A stretch of 64,000 bases of DNA. Source: Lindgomyces ingoldianus (lineage: Eukaryota > Ascomycota > Dothideomycetes > Pleosporales > Lindgomycetaceae). Both the position numbers and the translations under genes were made by a program. Position 1 is the stretch's first letter, and the number at the start of each line of letters is the position of its first letter. This document shows positions 55,593 to 64,000 of the stretch, piece after piece. The notes beneath the pieces were generated by a model, which had not been told where the DNA came from, made no database searches, and worked only from the letters and a program-made list of their open reading frames with translations. The stretch spans positions 292,051 to 356,050 of the forward strand of contig NW_022985187.1 of the NCBI RefSeq assembly GCF_010093535.1, given 5' to 3'.

Positions 55593-57557
55593 ATGCTTCC
55601 CATCCAGCCAGACATCATCCCCGTCCTCTTAACATCTGGTTTCCCTGTGGTGTGGACTACCATGAGTAACCAATCCACAGAATGGCTCGCTCCCCACCAT
55701 TTTGAACCTGAACATTCATCCCGACTCCAGAAACGAAAACAAACTCACGATGACCTAAATCTGACTGTTTCCCTAACTGACAGCTACGATGATTGCGACC
55801 GCCCAATAGCATCTCGACAGGTGCGTCGCAAGAGTTCCCCATTCGGCACACTGGCGAAATTCAAATTCCCTAGCTTCAAGGCTCCTAGGAATGAGGGTTA
55901 TGAGATGCCAAACAATGAAGGCAGCAATCAGCAGGGAATGTGTGAGAAGCCGTCGCTCGACGGCGACGGTGCAAAGAAGCGTATTGACTCCAGTAACACA
56001 TCAGGTCCAGGATCTCAGGAGAAATCACATGAGAGGGAACTTAAGAGACGCTCATCAACCTTCGGCAGCATCGTCTCCGGGGTTAAGAAATCTTTCTTTA
56101 CGGTCACTCGCCGCCGAAAGGGTTCAACAATGTGGGATACCTCGGCACCCACCAGTCCTAACGAGTTCCCGTCTTCATCAAATCCCTTCCAGCCTCTTGC
56201 TAGCTTGCATAACGATCCCCACTGGTACGGAGAACGACTCCATCTTAGTGCCTCCATCGAGCCACTCGCAGAGCTCGGCACACTGCGCTTCATAAACCGC
56301 AGTGTCGACGAATTGGAGAGCTTTGATGGCCCAAGCACATACTGGCGCTCCGAGAACTACCACAATCGATCATGTGTGTTCGAGTCCAAGCATAGCAGCC
56401 GACTCGCAACTCCACGAGGACGCAGTCCTGGTCCTAGCACCCACGTTCAGACCGAGACTAACACGCCAACGCCTTGGACAAATGCAGAGTCTGGAACAGA
56501 GCCGCATCGCTGGCGAAAGCTGCGTGATTGGAGTCCAAGTCCAGCGGTAGGGCAGCGTAGCCGTCCTCAGTCCAGCCATGGCCCAAGTCTCCCAACCTTC
56601 CTCTCCAGTCCTTTCCGGAGCCTCAACAGAGCGTGCGGAAAGGGAAAAAAACCATGTCAATTCCCTAGGCATCATCGGCGCACATCGCGTGCACCTTCTC
56701 CGCGGACACTAGTTAGCCCACCTCCAGCTTTTCAGGTACCTACAAACGGCAGACGGCGACCCAGTATCACGTCGTCCACAGTATCGATCTCAAATCCTGA
56801 TCTCTTCGGCCCGGCACCAAATCTCTCATTTAGCCCCTCATTCAACAACCTCGGCGTGCTCCCCGACAGCGACCAACGCTCCGACAGCCTCTCGCTTCAA
56901 AACATCCCTCATGCGACCTTTAGCCCCTCGCCCAATTCCTCCATGATCCCATTACACATACCTCCCACAGACGACGACAACGGCCCCGGAGCTTCGCCCC
57001 TAGACGAACAATCTCGTAGCCCGAGTCTCCTGGCTTTACAGCCCGCGCCATTATACCCGCTGTCGCCGCCTCTTGACACAGAGCTAGCACCTCTGTTGTG
57101 CGATAGCTCCACTGCTTCACTTTCTCTCCCTTCCCCAACAACGAGTCCTGTTTCCCTAACGCCCTCATACTCAAACACGGCGTTGCTCGACCCGGGATAT
57201 CCACTCTGTTCGCATCATATTAACGCACATTCCACAACGCACTCTTCAATACATCTTCCAATTCCGTTGCGCTTTGGGGGGTCAGGGAGGGTGGGTCCGA
57301 GTGCGGGAAACCGAAGTCCAGCGCTCAGCAGCAAAGCACAGATTACAGCGAAGGATAATGCAAGTCAGAATGATGGGTTGGGGTTCAAGAAGATAGAGGT
57401 GGGTGGCGAGAAACATGAGTTGGAGCAGAGGCAGGCTAAGTTTAGTTGGGAGGTGGAGGCTGTGAGGGGGGGGTTTGGTGGTTGTGATGCGGGCCGGGAT
57501 TCTGTGCTTGAGGCAAGGACTGAGAGGGGGAGGAGATTGACTCGGGTAGATAGGTAA
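55593..57557 (+). CDS. Large disordered Ser/Pro-rich protein, function unknown
   Basis: A single open frame of 654 residues without introns. Composition is Ser/Pro-rich and low-complexity throughout, so most of the chain should be unfolded. Two similar basic segments occur: RRKSSPFGTLAKFKFPSFK (about residues 78-96) and KRRSSTFGSIVSGVKKSFFT (about residues 151-170). Each has a basic-Ser-Ser phosphosite-like start, then SxFG and an amphipathic basic helix. This could bind membranes or a partner and be switched by PKA-type kinases (inference). The fully coding-looking length without stops supports a real gene. A second in-frame ATG at 55662 is possible. No known domain was recognised. It shares a divergent promoter with COQ6. 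Confidence 0.7.
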   Translation: MLPIQPDIIPVLLTSGFPVVWTTMSNQSTEWLAPHHFEPEHSSRLQKRKQTHDDLNLTVSLTDSYDDCDRPIASRQVRRKSSPFGTLAKFKFPSFKAPRNEGYEMPNNEGSNQQGMCEKPSLDGDGAKKRIDSSNTSGPGSQEKSHERELKRRSSTFGSIVSGVKKSFFTVTRRRKGSTMWDTSAPTSPNEFPSSSNPFQPLASLHNDPHWYGERLHLSASIEPLAELGTLRFINRSVDELESFDGPSTYWRSENYHNRSCVFESKHSSRLATPRGRSPGPSTHVQTETNTPTPWTNAESGTEPHRWRKLRDWSPSPAVGQRSRPQSSHGPSLPTFLSSPFRSLNRACGKGKKPCQFPRHHRRTSRAPSPRTLVSPPPAFQVPTNGRRRPSITSSTVSISNPDLFGPAPNLSFSPSFNNLGVLPDSDQRSDSLSLQNIPHATFSPSPNSSMIPLHIPPTDDDNGPGASPLDEQSRSPSLLALQPAPLYPLSPPLDTELAPLLCDSSTASLSLPSPTTSPVSLTPSYSNTALLDPGYPLCSHHINAHSTTHSSIHLPIPLRFGGSGRVGPSAGNRSPALSSKAQITAKDNASQNDGLGFKKIEVGGEKHELEQRQAKFSWEVEAVRGGFGGCDAGRDSVLEARTERGRRLTRVDR

Positions 57558-59278
57558 ACCACGAAAGTCTAAGGAAGGAGCCGCGTGGAATATTTGTGTT
57601 CCGTCTCCCATTCGAAGATATGACGGCCCGGCCTTCATACCGATATTATCCATTAATCATGTCAAGGCGCAGGGGAGACCTAGACCATATCCCTTTCACC
57701 TTTGTTACAAGGGGAAATGACTCGATACCCTTCGTTCTTTCTTCCTCCTCCCCTTTCTTTTCCTAATCCTTTCATATGATCATTCCAACCACACTCACAC
57801 TCACTTCTATCTCCTTTTCAATAAAACAGGTTTTTTTTTCTATTCCTCTTACAGGGAGGGGAAGGGATCACAACCATATCACACCAGTATTTGGCAGACT
57901 ACTTTCGTTTATTGTTGTACTGTAGTCGAAAATCTCAATATTTGCACTAAGTTCATGTATTCAAGTTGATGCGCGTGCATTTCTATGTGCATATATATAT
58001 TCTTCTGTTGTGCACGGTGGAAGGTTAACCTTTTGCCACATGGAACACTCGCGTATCGCCTGGTAGTTTAGCGGCAGTGGCCCACCCTGCCTACAAAGTT
58101 CTAGTTTGAAATATTTTGACCTTGAATACTGGAGACCCGGGTTTCTGCTATGCAGATGTCGGAAATCTGTCAGCATAAAATACCAAAACACTCTCGTTTA
58201 TGTCATGGCCTATCTATCAGCGTTCCTCATAAGTCACATTTTCTTGGAAAGTGCTGCTTGATGTTCTTTTTTCTATTATGTTCGGTTGCGTCTTAGTTTG
58301 TATCTCACTCTTTTTACTTCAGAAATAATTCTTGAGCAGCTAGTCTATTCTAGAGGCCGTAATTTAGAGATTTCTGGTTAATGGGTGGGTGGCAGGAATA
58401 GTCAAAAGGTTTTTCCTTTTTGTTCCGAATCAGGTTTTGGAGTCTTGGATTTTGATTCTAGTTCTTCTTTTTTTTTGCTTTCTACAACCGTTGGGCTTGC
58501 ATATATTAGCGGAACGTTAGATGGTGGCCGTGTGCTGTGCATGGATAACTGGTTTGGCGCAAGGATTGGGCTAGACTTCTTTTTCCATCGGAAAAGGGTA
58601 GGATACCCCTGTGTCATGAAGAACAGTGTTTGGGGTAGGGAGTACAAGGTTCGGATAACTACTACTGTGGCGGTAGTTACCAACACCTAACATGGCAATG
58701 CATGGATGAATTCAGAGAGTTGCTACAGTCCTTGCAAGCCATGGACTCCACAGTAGCACGCCCGGGAAAGGATCGAGTACCGTTGGCACGGCATGACGCC
58801 GCCAGTATCACCTCGAGCTAACATCACATCACATCGAGACAAAGCCAGTAGATATTTTCAGAGACAAGCGTTCAACATCAAACAACATCAACTCTTTAAC
58901 CCCTCTGCTGTGCTCCTATTACATTTCAACACATACTTATACTCACTAGAATTACTTTTACCCATAGGCCCCTTCACACGCAGTGCTCAAGAACCTAAAT
59001 CGCTAAACCCCATATCTCTCCCATCTCTTGCTCCAAAGCATCCGCTTGAAAGTCTCGATTAATTGCTTCGCATCTAAGGTGAAAGTGAAAGGACCGACGA
59101 GCCCATAAGGGGATACATTCCAAGACAGAATAGAAAGGATAGTAGGTGCACCGAAACACGCAGTACCAAACGCTATGCATGCATGACTAACAGACAGACA
59201 GCCGGGTGAAAACTGACTGAGTAGTAGCTGAAACGTCGTCGAAACGAAAATCCCAGGAAAGATCCATTTTCATCAATT
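57558..59278. other. Intergenic region (1.7 kb)
   Basis: No supported gene, except a tRNA-like remnant near 58,057-58,160, listed separately. It holds the 3' ends of the two flanking convergent genes. Runs of T (57,831-57,839 and 58,465-58,476) are visible. Confidence 0.45.
58057..58160 (+). pseudogene. tRNA-Gly-like remnant
   Basis: GCCTGGTAGTTTAGCGGCAG matches the acceptor side and D-arm of fungal tRNA-Gly. A 7-base loop CTGCCTA, which would hold a GCC anticodon, follows. After about 40 unmatched bases, GACCCGGGTTT resembles a T-arm start but lacks the conserved continuation, and the 3' acceptor strand does not pair. It is therefore a broken tRNA gene or a tRNA-derived element rather than a working tRNA. 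Confidence 0.3.
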
Positions 59279-60214
59279 TTACAAGATAATCGCGAACCCG
59301 GCAAACACGCCGGCAAAGATGACGGCCATGCCGTAGCTCTGTCCGAGGTTGAGCATTGCCGAAGCAGCGCCCTTGCCACCTGCTGCGGTTGTAGCAGCCG
59401 GGCCGCCGAAGCCGCTGACAGGGACCTTGGTGCTTGAAGCTGTTGGTGTGGAGGTGGCGGGCATGGTGGTCGAGATGGAAGAGTTGGGTGGGTTGGGGTG
59501 TTGTGCGCCACAGGGGTGTTGGGTTCTTTGGTTGGAATGAGCGCGTGTTTGGGGAATTGGGGGGAATAAGAGTCGAGGGAAAACATACCGGCAGTTATCG
59601 GAACAGGCATTGTTGCCCAGTCCGCAAGCTGTAACGCACTGATTGGCCTGCTCTGTGCAGATGTAGTATGGGATGGTGAGCGAGTATTGGGTGACGTTGG
59701 GGGTGACACCGTTGGAGCAGACGCAGGAGTAGACAAGAGTGTCCTGGTCGTGTTGTCAGCTTGTGAAGAGTTGGTGTAGAGGTCGAGGGAGCGTGGAAAG
59801 GGCGACAGGTATAGGAGGAAGGGGCTACAGGTTTGTGGGGGAAGAGCGAGGAGCTAGCCTGTCAAACTCGGTCGACGCAAGTGGTGCCGCTCAACCTTGC
59901 GGATAGCATATTGAGACATGGAATTGGCCGCCTCCTCTTGTGCCTTGGGACGGTAATAGAGCTTGCAACTTACTGGGTCACACTCATTTGATTCGGGTGA
60001 GAGGTCATTAACGCCGGGTTGCTGAGTGCAGATAAGAGGGCATTGCGTCTTCTGGTTGAAACACCAGGTATCTAGGAAACGTCAGAGCTAGCACGCACAT
60101 GTCTCGGCACAGGCAACTACCTCTGAGGGAGAGTGGAACAGTGGATGGGTCAATCTGGGCTCTCGAGAAGCCGGCGACTGCGAGCAGGCTAAAGGCGGCG
60201 ATGATGGAACGCAT
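59279..60214 (-). CDS. GPI-anchored cysteine-rich secreted protein (DUF7707 type)
   Basis: Four exons, 60214-60121, 60071-59974, 59743-59589 and 59525-59279, give 197 residues. The signal peptide (MRSIIAAFSLLAVAGFSRAQ) is followed by IDPSTVPLSLRDTWCFNQKT, CPLICTQQPGV, NECDP, DTLVYSCVCSNGVTPNVTQY, YYICTEQANQCVTACG and CSDNCR. This is the ten-cysteine pattern of the fungal DUF7707 family. A Thr/Ser-rich linker leads to a hydrophobic end (YGMAVIFAGVFAGFAIIL) without charged tail, as for a GPI anchor. It is probably displayed on the cell wall or membrane, and the role is unknown. Intron 2 is 230 nt, unlike the short others, but its acceptor alone joins CDP to DTLVYSC as in relatives. Confidence 0.85.
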
Positions 60215-61035
60215 TATGAGGATGTGATTGATTTCCTGGGGGAGGAGGCTTGACTGCGGTGAAGAGGTCAGCTTGAAGCTTCTTGGGGTCAGTGGGAAAG
60301 TCCGACGCCGTGCAGCGTTGGCTGGGGAATGACTGGCATGCACCTACGGTTTGACTGGTTTGCGTTGCAGCAAGCCCGGAAAGAAGCGTGAGTATGGAGT
60401 ATTACAAAGGTATACGGACAGCGACAGTATTTAAGCAAAGGGAAATATGTATCAGAAGAAAACGTAACGTCTCGTCGTCTCCCAAGCTGCTGTTTCTCCC
60501 CAAAGCGAGTGTGGGCGTAGACAGAGGAAGAAGAAGGTCAGACACCCGTCTTGATAAAAGGGAGACCAGGGATGGCTGGGGGCTAGTGGAGATCAGTCAC
60601 TCCTTGCGCGCGGGTCGTGCGCACGCCATGGCTTACAGCGAGCCGAGTATTCCAGCCTACTCTAGTGTTTCGTTTTGACGCAGCTGGAGCCCGCTGAGGG
60701 TGTACTGCGTGCATTCCCTGTGGCGGGACCGTGGCATTGTGGCCGCTTACCGTGTCTTTGCGGAGTGAATGTCTAAAAATTGTGGTCCCAGAGCTCTCGG
60801 CTGCCAGACAAGCTCGGCCGGGAGCAGGGATCGCCGTCGACCGACCAGCGCCCCAGGAGTGAATTGCCCACTCACACATTGCCCAGCCTGCACCCCCGGC
60901 CTTCGATATTTCGAGGGTTCAGATCGGGCATGGGCTGATCCCTGTCTCCAAATGCCCGTACTTTTGCGGAGAATCGAAACAACGTAATTTTTGACCTCGT
61001 TCACCCTCAACGACACTAAAATATCTCGTTGTTGC
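60215..61035. promoter_or_regulatory. Divergent promoter region between the DUF7707-type gene and YPT35
   Basis: 821 bases between head-to-head ATGs. No coding region is supported and I saw no distinct regulatory motif. Confidence 0.4.
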
Positions 61036-62043
61036 ATGCCGTCGCTGCACCACGACATCCCATATCTACCCCTCATACCCAGAACGCTCCCTACCAGCGC
61101 TCAAACGGCCTCTCTGTTGGACGCGCCACCCGCCTTTCCGGCTACTCAATCCACTAGATGGATGGAGTCTGCGGACTCTGAAACTGTCACCCACCTCCGC
61201 CCGCCATCTGGTCAAGACGATGCGGGCGACTCCAAGCCCGCCACTGTCCGGCCAGAGCGCAACAGCATCATCCCGCCATTCTGGCAGCGCCATGAAAGAA
61301 GCGACAGTAGTCTGAGTTACGCATCTACAGACAACGTCTCTCGCCCGCAGCCCATCCTTCTCGAAGATCACACCGACGAAGGATCAGAGCAATGCAAGGC
61401 CCTGTGGGCAAAACATGTATCTATTGACGATTATGTGATTGTGAGCGGCAGCGCGCCAGGTCTAGGAGCTTACGTCGTGTGGAACTGCACCGTCGAGACC
61501 CTAGATGTGAGTTTCTCCGAGCCGCATGACGGGTGGTGTTGTTCAATATGCCACCCGTGTTCTCATATATATGCACTAACGAGCCTCAGGGCGGCCCGAT
61601 GAAAATAATGAAGAGGTAAGAAGAGCAGATCATCACGATTCGCCGGCCAAGCGCCCCGTTGCTCACAGGTCCATAGGTTTTCAGAGTTCGACGAGCTGCG
61701 GCAAAAGCTGGTTGAGACATTCCCGCATGCAGATGGAGCCATCCCTCCGTTGCCGCCAAAATCAGTCATATGTAAGTCACCTGCCCATACACCCTCCATT
61801 CTCCAGCTCACCCCACCTGCCCGATCCGAACCACACTTTGATATCGATATTGACCCAAATAGCTCGTTTTCGTTCGAGGTTTCTAGAAAGACGGAAGGCC
61901 GGCCTGTCCTACTTCCTCAAGTACGTTCCGACAACTTGTTCAAGGCCACGCTAGCATTTATCGTGCTGACTATTTTTAGCTGCATCCTGCTAAACCCTGA
62001 GTTTGCGGGATCGCCAGTCTTGAAGGAGTTTTTGTTCTCATGA
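61036..62043 (+). CDS. YPT35: PX-domain protein YPT35
   Basis: Five exons, 61036-61506, 61590-61615, 61677-61771, 61863-61920 and 61980-62043, give 237 residues. After a disordered N-terminus of about 120 residues, the PX domain runs IDDYVIVSGSAPGLGAYVVW, NCTVETLDGGPMKIMKRFSE, FDELRQKLVETFPHAD, IPPLPPKSVISRF, FLERRKAGLSYFLNCILLNP and ends EFAGSPVLKEFLFS. The RFSE and PPLPPK...RF motifs form the phosphoinositide pocket. Ypt35 in yeast binds PI3P on endosomes and vacuoles and recruits Vps13 to membrane contacts. A PxP-type Vps13-binding motif would lie in the N-terminus, which here is rich in Pro and Ser but is not decisive. The 26-nt second exon is very short and needed for the frame. Confidence 0.88.
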
Positions 62044-62749
62044 GTGTGGAACGAAAGTACATATTTTAATGGCTTCCTTGTGAATATATAATTATTGGAC
62101 TTCTTGGACATGAATAAATACAGACCTTTTCTTTAGGATCTATACCTGAATGAAGGAGAAGACCAGGCGGTGTGCGGAAGCGTTATCAAAAGTTATGGAA
62201 TCTTGAGACTGTCGGGGCACAGGAGCTACAGGATGACGGCCCTGGGTCGACCATTGATTAACACAATATCAAAGGCTTGAATGATACCACCAATAGCGAG
62301 CAGAAGCCATAGGGCCCGTCAATCAGCATACCGGACAATCGCCAATCCTTCAGTGAACGGTATCCGGACGTTGAGGTGAAGAAGTTCGGAAAACACATCC
62401 GCGCAAATGATTGGCCCACGCCGGCTGTGGCGTTGTTCTCCGGCTCTCTTCAAGAAATCTCGAAATTTAATTCGCTAATTATTTCCTCAAGAATGTTCTG
62501 GTATAGAGAATAATTGGATAATTGGACTGTCCGAGGGATCTGAATTGAATTGTGACGTCTCCAGGCCTCAGCATGCACATCTGCGCGCACCTCGCACCAA
62601 GGCAGCTTCGCCTGAGAAAACAGCCCAGACGAACCACCCCCTTTACCCTTCAGTTCATGCCGCAACCACGGAATCACGACCTCTCAATGGCCGATTCCCT
62701 GCGCTAATTGTGAGGAAATGATGAGCCCGCGAGGACAGCGAATATAGCG
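62044..62749. other. Intergenic region between YPT35 and the SAS4-like gene
   Basis: About 700 bases with no supported gene. It presumably carries the 3' end of YPT35 and the promoter of the SAS4-like gene, whose frame is closed by a TGA shortly before its ATG. Confidence 0.45.
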
Positions 62750-64000
62750 ATGCTCACCATGGCCAATCTGTCACGGCCTCCTCTGCGCTCTTCTACTGAG
62801 CGGCGCGGGAGGCAAGGCAAGTCGCCTGCCACGACCGACGAGAACAGCACCCACACGCAGCACAACAATACGGCCGTCTCGACGCGCCGGTCGTCGAGAG
62901 GCGCGCCGCTGGTCGCCCTTAATGACGAGCCTGCACCCGCAGCAATTGTCACGCCGGCTGCGACATTGGGCAAGGCTGTACCGGCGCCGCTCGCGAGGGC
63001 GAACTCGAGGAAGAGGCCAACAGCGGCCTTGAGTGCTGACGCGACAACCACGATAGCCGACACGAGACCCCCGACCAAAGTCACAGTGACACAACCACAT
63101 GGCAAGCTGCTGCAAGTCACCAACGGAGTCCCGACTAAGCTGGGCATCGGTGAGGATGAGCATCCTTCTGGTGTATCGACCCCCAAGGCGGCAAACGGGA
63201 TTGGGGCCGCAGTAGTAGTAGCAGGTCTCACCGTCCCAGTGCAGTCAGCGGCTACACAGACGACGCAGACACAGGACAAGAGGAGCCTACGCAGTCAGGA
63301 CGGCGGGTCGCGGCTAAAGAGCGACCTATCCATCTACTTTTCGAACTATGACGATATCATTGCGGATGTGCCTCAGCCCCCAGGTATGCTCCTTCTGTAC
63401 ACGGCATTGCAATTGGGGTGGAGTCTGACTACTACAGAGTTCCTCGATCTCGAAACACCAATCTACGTTGTCGATGAGCCTCTCAAGACCACCAAACCCT
63501 CTGAGCTAGCCACATCCACGCCATCACGCCCTTCTGCCAGTCCCAACCGGTCTCGGAAGTCTCGAGCCCGCACTCCCCAAAATGTCGTCTATCCGGCCCC
63601 TCTGCATTCCTCGCAGGCCTCAACCACCTTCCAAGTCCTCGACTACTCCACCATAGCCCGCCACCTCCGCAGCGATAATGAAGAAGACCCTCTCGCTGAC
63701 CCGGTCTACCTCATCCAACACCGCCGGGCCGAACGCAAAGAGAAACAGCTTCGCAATATTGAAAAAGAGCGTGCCATGCATGAAAAAGTGCAGCTCGAGC
63801 GGCTACTCGACGGGCTGCAGGGGCCAGACTGGCTCAAAGTAATGGGCATAACCGGCGTCACGGACGGTGAGCGGAAAGACTGGGAGCCGAAGCGGGACTA
63901 CTTCGTCAAAGAAGTCGAGGCATTGGTGGACAAATTCCGGATATGGAAGGAAGAGGAGAAGCGTCTGCGGGCTGAGAAGGAAGCCGCCCTTGCTGCTCGT
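62750..64000 (+). CDS. SAS4-like silencing-complex protein, 5' part
   Basis: Exons 62750-63383 and 63438 to the window edge. The first 200 residues are Ala/Thr/Pro-rich and disordered. DLSIYFSNYDDIIADVPQPP then spans the intron to EFLDLETPIYVVDEP. Further on come ADPVYLIQHRRAERKEKQLR and a helical block GPDWLKVMGITGVTDGERKD, then KRDYFVKEVEALVDKFRIWK, which matches the SAS4 family core. In yeast Sas4 joins Sas2 and Sas5 in a histone H4 Lys16 acetylase. A nuclear chromatin role is inferred. The gene runs off the right edge within a Lys/Glu/Ala-rich coiled coil. Start: first ATG after an in-frame stop. ATG 62759 is also possible. Confidence 0.78.
   Translation, partial: MLTMANLSRPPLRSSTERRGRQGKSPATTDENSTHTQHNNTAVSTRRSSRGAPLVALNDEPAPAAIVTPAATLGKAVPAPLARANSRKRPTAALSADATTTIADTRPPTKVTVTQPHGKLLQVTNGVPTKLGIGEDEHPSGVSTPKAANGIGAAVVVAGLTVPVQSAATQTTQTQDKRSLRSQDGGSRLKSDLSIYFSNYDDIIADVPQPPGMLLLYTALQLGWSLTTTEFLDLETPIYVVDEPLKTTKPSELATSTPSRPSASPNRSRKSRARTPQNVVYPAPLHSSQASTTFQVLDYSTIARHLRSDNEEDPLADPVYLIQHRRAERKEKQLRNIEKERAMHEKVQLERLLDGLQGPDWLKVMGITGVTDGERKDWEPKRDYFVKEVEALVDKFRIWKEEEKRLRAEKEAALAAR

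Noticed and set aside
62704..63279. 191-codon minus-strand frame with Val/Ala-rich, membrane-like look
   Set aside because: It lies opposite the first exon of the SAS4-like gene, whose splicing and conserved segments are clear.
1..64000. CRISPR array, rRNA operon, phage or bacterial operon features
   Set aside because: No regularly spaced repeats or rRNA sequence are seen; introns and protein families are those of a fungus.
1..64000. Secondary-metabolite gene cluster
   Set aside because: No polyketide synthase, peptide synthetase, terpene cyclase or P450 is present; the regulators and transporter are not grouped with biosynthetic enzymes.

Overview
The window is nuclear DNA from a filamentous ascomycete (Pezizomycotina; a Leotiomycetes-like fungus is my guess from protein style, not proven). 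The evidence is dense short introns (mostly 46-90 nt, GT...AG with a CTAAC/CTAAT-like branch site), clear fungal protein families (HET, Zn2Cys6, DUF1996, Vps3844, fungal ZIP, GPI and Kex2-type secreted proteins), and no bacterial operon structure, rRNA or CRISPR. I rebuilt the exon-intron structures by hand. For every complete spliced model the summed exon length is a multiple of three.

Layout. 1-8.4 kb: a kelch-type secreted protein (partial, -) diverges from a GPI-anchored GH27-like enzyme (+). A gene-poor stretch with a broken short-chain dehydrogenase follows, then two related single-pass Ser/Thr-rich membrane proteins (7.5-9.9 kb, -). 10.8-20.9 kb is a compact housekeeping block: an acidic mitochondrial-type protein, a Vps3844-family ER/vacuole membrane protein, Sec66, NPL4, a replication factor C small subunit (RFC2 type) and a lipocalin-like protein. 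22.9-26.1 kb: a HET-domain protein (-) diverging from the CDK subunit CKS1 (+). 26.1-30.1 kb is gene-poor with a decayed surface protein. 30.1-37.0 kb: a large C2H2 zinc-finger protein and a Zn2Cys6 regulator resembling TamA/DAL81. 37.0-42.9 kb is the largest gene-poor island and holds a broken F-box/LRR gene. 42.9-50 kb: a ZIP zinc transporter, a fungal transcription-factor-domain protein without a Zn2Cys6 cluster, and a ChaC-type gamma-glutamylcyclotransferase. 50.8-64 kb: a secreted DUF1996 protein with eight exons, COQ6, a large disordered protein, a GPI-anchored cysteine-rich (DUF7707-type) protein, the PX protein YPT35 and the 5' part of a SAS4-like silencing protein.

The genes do not form one pathway or a biosynthetic cluster. 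The general pattern is conserved housekeeping blocks (secretory pathway, ubiquitin-p97, replication, ubiquinone) alternating with 2-6 kb accessory islands holding gene remnants, incompatibility-type and cell-surface genes. I found no clear novel multi-gene system. The most unusual items are the GH27 enzyme with an added cysteine-rich domain and GPI tail, a GC-AG intron in the ChaC gene, a transcription-factor-domain protein with a CxxC pair in place of a zinc cluster, and a disordered protein with a duplicated basic segment.
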